Source: Chthoniobacter sp. (lineage in GTDB: Bacteria; Verrucomicrobiota; Verrucomicrobiia; Chthoniobacterales; Chthoniobacteraceae). Taken from it: a stretch of DNA of 64,000 nucleotides. This document shows, piece after piece, positions 58,365-64,000 of this stretch. Positions within the stretch are counted from its first letter, which is position 1; every line of letters starts with the position of its first letter. The stretch is taken from contig JAIOPH010000037.1 in NCBI GenBank assembly GCA_021414005.1, forward strand, positions 169,266 to 233,265, in the 5' to 3' direction. A program made the position numbers and the translations under genes. The notes under the pieces are model-generated. The model had not been told where the DNA came from and searched no databases. It saw nothing but the letters and a program-made list of their open reading frames with translations.

Positions 58365-59131
58365 CCCCTCACGCCGAAACTGCTCCTCTCAGCAAGTTGC
58401 CAACCGCCTCCCTCCCCACGCCGGGGACCGAGGCGGTTGTGTTTTGTGGGGAAAGCGGTGGGCGAAAGGCGCAAGGCCGTGGAGGAAAGGCGAAAGGCGC
58501 AGGGCGAAAGGCGATGGCGGGTGAAAGGCGCACGCGCGGCTACGGGGTCGCGGGCTCGGGTGGGGGGAATGGCGGGGACGGACAGGTAGAGTGGGATGTC
58601 GGGCGCGACGAGAGGGGGCTCGGGTGGGAGTGGGGAGGGGAAGGACCTGTAAGGTGTGATGTCGAGCGCGAAAGGCGGTGAAGCGGGTGGGGGTTGGTAG
58701 GGAATGGACAGGTAGCGTGGGATGTCGGGCGCGAAAGTCCGTGACGCGGGCGCGGAGGGTGGGGGGTCGGGCACGTATCCTTCACTCGTGGGGGAGGAGA
58801 AAACTTGGTGCCCGTTCCCCCTGCGGTAGCCGCCCTTTGGTTGAAAGGTGTAGATCCACCAGCCCGCGTAGAGCTCAAGCTGCGGCTCGGTCTTGCTCGC
58901 TCCACACACGGCAACGAGCGGAACGTAGAATGCCTCGAGGGCCTTGTAACAGGCTGCACGCTTTGCGGCCAACGCGGGCGGGTCTTCGCCACGAACTTGG
59001 CAAAATCGCATGGCGATCACCGACGCCGGCCCGGAGCTGAGCACATACGCGAGCGCGAGGCCGAGGACGGTCCAGACGATGCGCGTGGCGAAGCGTCCCA
59101 CCGAGCGCGGGTGATCATCGGGAGCGGACAT
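58283..59131 (-). CDS. Small membrane protein with Pro-rich repeat extension, paralog A
   Basis: 282 aa from the ATG at 59131. The first ~130 residues match paralog B (59423-59845): MSAPDDHPRSVGRFATRI, one transmembrane helix (WTVLGLALAYVLSSGPASVI), and a domain with LELYAGWWIYTFQPKGGY. Beyond PPSAPAS, where B stops, the frame continues through three degenerate 21-residue Pro-rich units (DIPRYLSIP, DITPYRSFP, DIPLYLSVP) and then through low-complexity repeat DNA (RLSPCAFRLS). The extension is probably a stop-loss product. No known family. Confidence 0.55.
   Translation of the reverse strand: MSAPDDHPRSVGRFATRIVWTVLGLALAYVLSSGPASVIAMRFCQVRGEDPPALAAKRAACYKALEAFYVPLVAVCGASKTEPQLELYAGWWIYTFQPKGGYRRGNGHQVFSSPTSEGYVPDPPPSAPASRTFAPDIPRYLSIPYQPPPASPPFALDITPYRSFPSPLPPEPPLVAPDIPLYLSVPAIPPTRARDPVAARAPFTRHRLSPCAFRLSSTALRLSPTAFPTKHNRLGPRRGEGGGWQLAERSSFGVRGQLGTTALKTSLQGPVSPWVLIQRRAK
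58480..58550. repeat. GGCGAAAGGCG microrepeat tract, copy 1
   Basis: Runs of AAAGGCG(A/C) units (GGAAAGGCGAAAGGCGCAGG, GCGAAAGGCGATGGCGGGTG) ending in GTGAAAGGCGCACGCGCGGC. A closely related tract, with the same ending GTGAAAGGCGCGCGCGCGGC, lies at 59365-59425. The two tracts border the downstream ends of the paralogous membrane-protein genes. Confidence 0.6.
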
Positions 59132-59422
59132 GGGAGGAAACTCGCAGGCCCAAACGCGAAAGGCAATGGCCGGCGAGCCGAGCAGGCGCGGCCCCGGCCC
59201 GTCGCGCACCGTGCCCACCCGGCCCGAGGGAGCACCACAGGTGCGGCCCCAAACCAGCCCAGGGCAGCGCCCTGGGATTCCCCGCCCGCAAAAGCCCCAG
59301 CCCTGAAAGGGCGACACCCCCGACCGCCCCCTCCCCCGCCCGCGCTCCCGGCCCACGGTTCGCGGGGAAAAGGCGAACCTCGCAGGGCGAAAGACGCTGG
59401 CCGGTGAAAGGCGCGCGCGCGG
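59132..59422. other. Gap between the two paralogous membrane-protein genes, repeat-bearing
   Basis: About 290 bp without a supported gene. It contains GCCCTGGGATTCCCCGC and CCAGCCCTGAAAGGGCGACA, phrases common in dispersed repeats of Planctomycetota and Verrucomicrobiota, and the second AAAGGCG tract (59365-59425). The gap also carries a GGGGAAAAGG core (about 59362-59371) similar to the start of the TPR leaders. Confidence 0.5.
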
Positions 59423-59845
59423 CTATGGGAACGAAAATTCGGGCGGGGGTGGGGAGGGGTCGGGCGCGGAGGGTGGGAGATCGGGCACCAATTTGGAACT
59501 CGTGGGGGAATCGTAAATGATGCGCAAGCCCGACGAGCCGTAGCCGCCCTTTGGCTGAAAGGTGTAGCGCCACCAGTCCGAGTAGAGCTCAATCAGCGGC
59601 CCCGTCTTGCTCCCTTCAGCTATGGGCTTGAGGGGAGAGTAGAATGCCTCAATGGCCTTGAGGCGGGCTTCACGCTTTGCGGCCACCGCGGGCGGGTCTC
59701 CGGGAAGAGCCCAGCAAAATCGAAGGACGATCACCGACACTGGCCCGATGCTGAGTATGTACGCGACCGCGAGGCCGAGGACTGTCCAGAAGATGCGCGT
59801 GGCGAAACGGCCCAGCGAGCGCGGGTGATCATCGGGAGCGGACAT
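59423..59845 (-). CDS. Small membrane protein, paralog B
   Basis: 140 aa from the ATG at 59845. MSAPDDHPRSLGRFATRI precedes one transmembrane helix (WTVLGLAVAYILSIGPVSVIVL). A small extracytoplasmic or cytoplasmic domain follows (AAKREARLKAIEAFYSPL, IELYSDWWRYTFQPKGGYG), ending with a Pro-rich tail (PPSAPDPSPPPPEFSFP). No family recognised. Tandem to paralog A on the same strand; the similarity extends over the first ~130 residues, so a local duplication is clear. Confidence 0.65.
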   Translation of the reverse strand: MSAPDDHPRSLGRFATRIFWTVLGLAVAYILSIGPVSVIVLRFCWALPGDPPAVAAKREARLKAIEAFYSPLKPIAEGSKTGPLIELYSDWWRYTFQPKGGYGSSGLRIIYDSPTSSKLVPDLPPSAPDPSPPPPEFSFP

Positions 59846-60040
59846 GGAGTGGCGGGAGACGGGCGGAAAGGTAAACACCCCGCCCGCAAAAGCCAATGTC
59901 GCCCCGGGCTCTCCGTGGGCAACTTTCCCCCACCTTCCTGCCGCACCCGCAATCCACCACCCGGCACCCGTTTCCATCCACCCGGCACCTCTTGCGGATC
60001 ATCAATCACTCCTCAGTCGCCCTCGGTCACCGATCACCCA

Positions 60041-60448
60041 TCACGCTTCCCCCTCCGCTTCCCCCTCCGCATCCTCATCGTCCCGCGCCCGCCGGGCGGC
60101 GAGCATCTGCTCGTGCTCGGCTTCGTCCATGCCTTCGGCGATGAGTTCCTCGGCTACGCTCTCCTGGTCCTCGAAGCCCAGTTTGGCGGCCTGATGGCCG
60201 AGCGAAGTGGAGACCATGTCGTGCTCGGAAATCATCTCGGCGAGGTCGGCGTCACCATTGCCGTCGCTGTGCGCGTGGCCGCCGTGCAGCTCGCGCTTGG
60301 CCGCGCGCCAGTCGGCCTCGTTGTGCTCCTCGCGTCCGTCGATCTGCGCCAGCTCGCGCGCCCGGCGGCGCACTGTTTCCGCGGAGGGCATCCCGAGCCC
60401 CTCCGAATGGTTGATGATTTTTGCCGACTGCGATTTCATCGTGCTCAT
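60041..60448 (-). CDS. DUF2934-like acidic protein
   Basis: 135 aa. Residues ~22-55 (SAETVRRRARELAQIDGREEHNEADWRAAKREL, of which the R-x-R-A-x-E-L and EADW-x-x-A-x-REL parts are diagnostic) resemble the DUF2934 motif. The middle contains HGGHAHSDGNGDADLAEM, and the C-terminus is a long acidic helix (EELIAEGMDEAEHEQM, then DDEDAEGEAEGEA). It is probably a cytoplasmic soluble protein; function unknown. It is divergent from the small winged-helix gene. Confidence 0.65.
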   Translation of the reverse strand: MSTMKSQSAKIINHSEGLGMPSAETVRRRARELAQIDGREEHNEADWRAAKRELHGGHAHSDGNGDADLAEMISEHDMVSTSLGHQAAKLGFEDQESVAEELIAEGMDEAEHEQMLAARRARDDEDAEGEAEGEA

Positions 60449-60570
60449 GTCTCACTGCTACGACCGTCCGGGCGATGAGCAAGCGGGAGTTGCTGGTTGC
60501 GCTGCGCGGGCGTCGGCGACAGCTTTGGCTGCTGGTCCAATCGTCGCCTTTCACTCCACTCGTCATCTCC

Positions 60571-60837
60571 ATGAAGCAGATCAAACTCAGCGGTCGCGAG
60601 CAGGCCGTGCTCCGCGCCATCGACTACTCCGCGGGCAGCACCGGGGCGGAGATAGGCGCCACCACGCACATCGAGACCGATGAACTGGCCGACATCCTCA
60701 ACGGGTTGTGCGCGGCCGGCTACGTGGAGGTCTTTCCCTACGCGGAGCGAGTCACCGTGGAGAGCTGCGCGGCGGCGCGCTTCGAGGTGAACCCCTCGTA
60801 CGCGCTCGATCTGAAAACGGCGTTGCGCCGCAACTAA
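60571..60837 (+). CDS. Small winged-helix-like protein
   Basis: 88 aa from the ATG at 60571; an in-frame ATG at 60475 would add 32 residues of basic, less credible sequence. KLSGREQAVLRAIDY, then GAEIGATTHIETDELADILNGLCAAGYVEV (helix-turn-helix plus wing) look like a DNA- or protein-binding winged helix. A short C-terminal part (FEVNPSYALDLKTALRRN) follows. No catalytic residue. It could be a regulator of the neighbouring membrane-protein genes. It ends 51 bp before the YihY gene. Confidence 0.65.
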   Translation: MKQIKLSGREQAVLRAIDYSAGSTGAEIGATTHIETDELADILNGLCAAGYVEVFPYAERVTVESCAAARFEVNPSYALDLKTALRRN

Positions 60838-60888
60838 CCGCAGGCGGGGTTGCGCGCGCGGAGGCCTTTCCCCTAAAGTCGCCGCCCG

Positions 60889-61818
60889 ATGACCGCACCT
60901 GAACGCTTTGCCCGCCGCGCCGGCTCCACGCTCGCGCGCCAGACGCGGCGGGTGGCCGCGATCGCGTGGCGGGCGGTGCAGAAGTTCGACGAGACCGACG
61001 GCGAGCAGCGGGCGGCTTCGTTCGCCTACTACGCGTTCTTTTCCATGTTCCCGCTGATCCTTTTGCTCATCACCATCGGCACGAGTTTTCTCGGGCCAAA
61101 GGCGGACGCCAAATCGAAGATCATCGCCTACGTGAGCACGCAGATTCCACTGGAGGAGGAGTACATGCGGACCGTGATCACGACCATCAATGGCGTGGTG
61201 CAGTCGCGGAAAAGCGCGGGCTTCATCGCGTCCGTGGTCCTGTTCTGGACTTCGCTGCGTTTCTTCCAGGCGCTGGTGCGTGGCGTGAACCGTGCGTGGG
61301 GGACGAAGGAGTATTCGTGGTGGCGGCTGCCGATCAAAAATCTCGGCATGCTCGCCATCCTCACCAGTGTGCTCTTCGTCGGCATCCTCGCGCCCTTTGT
61401 GCTGAAGCAGATCGAGGACTTTTACTGGCAGCACTCGCGCCAGGTCGGGCTGGATTTCAGCGCGCTCTTCTACGTCTTCGGTTTCGCGAAGCTGATGCTG
61501 CCGATCATCGTCCTCTACTGTGGCATGTGCCTGTTTTTCAAATACGCGCCGCGCCGGCCGACGCGCTTCATCGAGGTCTGGAGTGCCGCGCTTTTCGTCA
61601 CGCTCTCGCTCGAGCTGCTCCAGCGGCTCTTCGTCCTCTACACCCGCAGCGTGGGCAATTTCAACGCCCTCTACGGCACCTTTGGCAGCGTCATTGCGCT
61701 GCTCCTGTGGATCTACCTTTCCGGTTCGATCATCATCCTCGGCGGCTGCATTTCCGCGGCCCGCTACGAGATCGACATGAGCCTCGCCGACCAGTCCGAG
61801 TCCGGGCGGGCGAGGTAG
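60889..61818 (+). CDS. YihY/BrkB-family inner-membrane protein
   Basis: 309 aa with six predicted membrane helices. The family signatures are ASFAYYAFFSMFPLILLLI near residue 42, FWTSLRFFQALVRGVNRAW near 120, and GNFNALYGTFGSVIALLLWIYLSG near 255. The family was once called ribonuclease BN by mistake; it is now thought to be a membrane transporter-like protein of unknown substrate. It ends 6 bp before the ABC exporter, so the two are likely co-transcribed. Confidence 0.9.
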   Translation: MTAPERFARRAGSTLARQTRRVAAIAWRAVQKFDETDGEQRAASFAYYAFFSMFPLILLLITIGTSFLGPKADAKSKIIAYVSTQIPLEEEYMRTVITTINGVVQSRKSAGFIASVVLFWTSLRFFQALVRGVNRAWGTKEYSWWRLPIKNLGMLAILTSVLFVGILAPFVLKQIEDFYWQHSRQVGLDFSALFYVFGFAKLMLPIIVLYCGMCLFFKYAPRRPTRFIEVWSAALFVTLSLELLQRLFVLYTRSVGNFNALYGTFGSVIALLLWIYLSGSIIILGGCISAARYEIDMSLADQSESGRAR

Positions 61819-61824
61819 CGCGCG

Positions 61825-63675
61825 ATGTCCGAGCCCGCCCCGAAAGCCCGCCGAGGGCTGCATTTCGACGAAATTCGCGCGCTCCTCGCATACGTGCATC
61901 CGTGGCGCGGGCGCTTCGCCCTGGCGCTCACCGCGCTCACGGTTTCGATGATCTTCGGGCTGATGTTTCCACTCCTCGTCGGGTATCTCGTGGATGCGGC
62001 GGTTCCTTCCATCGCGCCGGCACCGGGTGGTTGGAGTCCGAACGTGAACACCGTGGCGCTGCTGCTCGTCGGCACGCTGGCCATTCAGGCGGTGCTTACA
62101 TTTTTCTATTCCTACGCGTTCAATTTTGTCGGCGAAAATGCCGTGGCCCGGCTGCGGCGGCGGCTCTACGAAACGCTCATCGGGCTGCCGATGAAGTTTT
62201 TCGGCGAGCATCGCGTGGGCGAGCTGACGAGCCGGCTTTCGAGCGATCTGTCGCTCATGGGCGACACGCTTTGCGGCACGATTCCGCAGGCGCTCCGGCA
62301 GACGATCATGCTGCTCGGCGGAGTCGTCGCGATCACGGCGACTTCGCCGCGGCTCTCGCTGGTCATGGTCTCGACGTTTCCCGTGCTGCTGATCGTGGCG
62401 GTATTCGTCGGGAGAAAAGTCCGGCGCGTTTCGCGCGAAGCGCAGGACCGGCTGGCGGAGAGCGCGACCATCGTGGAGGAGACGCTGCAGGGGATCGCGA
62501 ACGTGAAGTCTTTCGCCAATGAAGCCTACGAGGCGCGGCGCTATGGCGCGGGCGTGGACGCTTATCTGCAGACCGTGCTGAGCAGCGCACGCCGGCGCGC
62601 GGGCCTTGTGGCATTCATCATCCTCGGCATCTTCGGCTCGATCATCCTCGTGCTGTGGTACGGTGCCACGCTGATGAAGGCCGGCCAGCTCACGCACGGC
62701 CAGCTCACGCGCTTTACCCTCTACACGCTGTTCGTCGGCGGCGCGGTGTCGTCATTCGCTGAGGTTTTCAGCCAGCTTCAGCGCACGCTTGGGGCGAATG
62801 AGCGCGTGCATGAGCTGCTCCAGGAAACGGGCGAGCTGCCGTCGGGCACCACAGCCCCGGCGGCAAAAACGGGGCTGCGGCTGCGCGGAGCGGTGGCTTT
62901 TGAAAACGTCGTTTTTTCCTATCCGTCGCGGATGGATCTGCCGGTGCTCCGTGGTCTTTCCCTGGTGGCCGAACCGGGGCAGCGGATCGCTCTTGTCGGC
63001 CCGAGCGGCGCGGGCAAATCGACGCTCGTCTCGCTGCTGCTCCGCTTTTACACGCCCGATTCCGGGCGCATTCGTCTCGATGGTGAAGACGTGCAGTTGC
63101 TCGACCTCGCGACGCTGCGCGCGAATATGGCGATCGTCCCGCAGGAGGTGATGCTTTTTGGCGGCAGCATCCGCGAAAACATCGCCTACGGACGTGTGGA
63201 CGCGAGCGAAGCGGAGATCCGCGCCGCCGCCGAGCGGGCGCACTGCAGTGAGTTCATCGCCCGTTTTCCCGAAGGCTACGACACGCTGGTGGGCGAGCGT
63301 GGCGTGAAACTCAGCGGCGGCCAGCGCCAGCGCCTCGCCATCGCGCGCGCCCTGCTGATCAACCCCGCCGTCCTCGTGCTCGACGAGGCGACCAGCGCGC
63401 TGGATGCCGAGAGCGAGGCGATCATCAATGCCAATTTGATGCGCATCGCCCAGGACCGCACCATCATCTGCATCTCCCACCGGCTTTCCATGTTGGTGCC
63501 GGCGGATGCGATCATGGTGCTGGAGCGCGGCAAGGTCTACGACATCGGACGCCATGAGGAGCTCCTCCATCGCTGCGATATCTACAAGCACCTCTGGCAA
63601 ACACAGAACCGTCACACGGAGACACGGACACCCCCCCCTGCCCCCCTTGCCCTCGCTCGCTCCTCCGGCGCGTAA
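61825..63675 (+). CDS. ABC exporter, fused membrane and ATPase domains (MsbA-like)
   Basis: 616 aa. Six transmembrane helices in residues ~30-310 (ABC_membrane domain; GLPMKFFGEHRVGELTSRLSSDL is the typical coupling-helix region). The nucleotide-binding domain shows Walker A GPSGAGKST near 395, Q-loop VPQEVMLFGG, signature LSGGQRQRLAIARALL, Walker B VLVLDEATSALD and H-loop ISHRLS. It exports lipids, peptides or small molecules as a homodimer. The last ~25 residues (RHTETRTPPPAPLALARSSGA) are encoded by a CACGGAGACACGG-type repeat and Pro codons and look like an accretion. Confidence 0.93.
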   Translation: MSEPAPKARRGLHFDEIRALLAYVHPWRGRFALALTALTVSMIFGLMFPLLVGYLVDAAVPSIAPAPGGWSPNVNTVALLLVGTLAIQAVLTFFYSYAFNFVGENAVARLRRRLYETLIGLPMKFFGEHRVGELTSRLSSDLSLMGDTLCGTIPQALRQTIMLLGGVVAITATSPRLSLVMVSTFPVLLIVAVFVGRKVRRVSREAQDRLAESATIVEETLQGIANVKSFANEAYEARRYGAGVDAYLQTVLSSARRRAGLVAFIILGIFGSIILVLWYGATLMKAGQLTHGQLTRFTLYTLFVGGAVSSFAEVFSQLQRTLGANERVHELLQETGELPSGTTAPAAKTGLRLRGAVAFENVVFSYPSRMDLPVLRGLSLVAEPGQRIALVGPSGAGKSTLVSLLLRFYTPDSGRIRLDGEDVQLLDLATLRANMAIVPQEVMLFGGSIRENIAYGRVDASEAEIRAAAERAHCSEFIARFPEGYDTLVGERGVKLSGGQRQRLAIARALLINPAVLVLDEATSALDAESEAIINANLMRIAQDRTIICISHRLSMLVPADAIMVLERGKVYDIGRHEELLHRCDIYKHLWQTQNRHTETRTPPPAPLALARSSGA

Positions 63676-64000
63676 AGAGCTCGTCCGCCAGGGACGTCAC
63701 GATCACGTCGGCGCTCTCGTCAGCGCCTTCGAATCGGAGACGGCGTCGGTCCTCGCCCGCACCACGCCCCGTCATGAGCATGTGGTCATCTACGTCATCG
63801 TGCTGATGATCGCCCTCGCCATCGCCCTGATGTCGGTGACCAAGCTCGACCGGGTCGTGACCTCCACGGGGCGCATCGTGCCGACGGAGGGCTCCCTCTA
63901 CGTCCAGCCGCTGGACAAGGCCATCGTGCGCGATATCCGCGTCAAGGCGGGGGACATTGTCAAGAAGGGGCAGATCCTTGCCACTCTCGATCCCACTTTC
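63647..64000 (+). CDS. HlyD-family membrane-fusion protein (3' truncated by window)
   Basis: The frame is open to the window edge. It starts at the TTG at 63647, the likeliest start because the first ATG is inside the membrane helix; this overlaps the ABC exporter by 29 bp. The visible ~118 residues show a cytoplasmic N-terminus (RQGRHDHVGALVSAFESETASV), one transmembrane helix (VVIYVIVLMIALAIALMSV), then the beta-barrel/lipoyl start (DRVVTSTGRIVPTEG, VKAGDIVKKGQILATLDPTF). This is the periplasmic adaptor of type I secretion. The upstream ABC protein is its probable ATPase. Confidence 0.78.
   Translation, partial: MPSLAPPARKELVRQGRHDHVGALVSAFESETASVLARTTPRHEHVVIYVIVLMIALAIALMSVTKLDRVVTSTGRIVPTEGSLYVQPLDKAIVRDIRVKAGDIVKKGQILATLDPTF

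Overview
The window looks like a chromosomal stretch of a GC-rich member of the Verrucomicrobiota (a Chthoniobacter- or Spartobacteria-like bacterium). This is inferred from PEP-CTERM sorting tails, autotransporter-associated beta-strand repeats, sialate O-acetylesterase (SASA)/LamG giants, a DUF6288-type PDZ/HEAT protein and a long GyrB. No database search was possible. I saw no rRNA, tRNA, CRISPR array, integrase or insertion sequence.

Layout. 1-5.7 kb: end of a membrane glycosyltransferase-like gene, xseB, dxs, argB and an arginase-superfamily gene. 5.7-21.4 kb: a secreted carbohydrate-deacylation region. It holds a 1646-aa LamG/DUF2341/SASA esterase, a CE4 deacetylase fused to beta-strand repeats, a Tat-exported SGNH hydrolase, a decayed chimeric esterase duplicate (14541-17459), an exported nitrilase-family enzyme and a large PEP-CTERM adhesin-like protein. 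21.4-33.4 kb: GT4 glycosyltransferase, HPr, KdsD, TrpA, QueE, a small PEP-CTERM protein, a copper-type P-ATPase, a SOUL protein, ParB, an M28/glutaminyl-cyclase lipoprotein, aminopeptidase P and a secreted protein with a PD-(D/E)XK-like signature.

33.4-41.5 kb: gyrB and gyrA on the minus strand, separated by six same-strand genes. These are a winged-helix protein plus a HEPN protein, a zeta/AAA kinase-like protein plus a small partner, and a Phd/PIN toxin-antitoxin pair. Most of them overlap by a few bases. This is the best candidate for an undescribed defence or toxin-antitoxin assembly. 41.7-49.9 kb: an STT3-like membrane protein whose reading frame carries a dispersed inverted repeat, a flavin disulfide reductase, and a group fitting polyamine or amine catabolism (class III aminotransferase, GNAT-like protein, HDAC-family amidohydrolase, AstD-like aldehyde dehydrogenase), followed by a GreB-like factor lacking most of its coiled coil.

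49.9-64 kb: DUF6288-type protein, RuvB, four tandem TPR paralogs that share a 48-nt leader (one with an amber codon), a repeat-rich zone with two small paralogous membrane proteins and a gene fragment, a DUF2934-like protein, a small winged-helix protein, a YihY/BrkB membrane protein, and an ABC exporter with a HlyD-type adaptor cut by the window edge.
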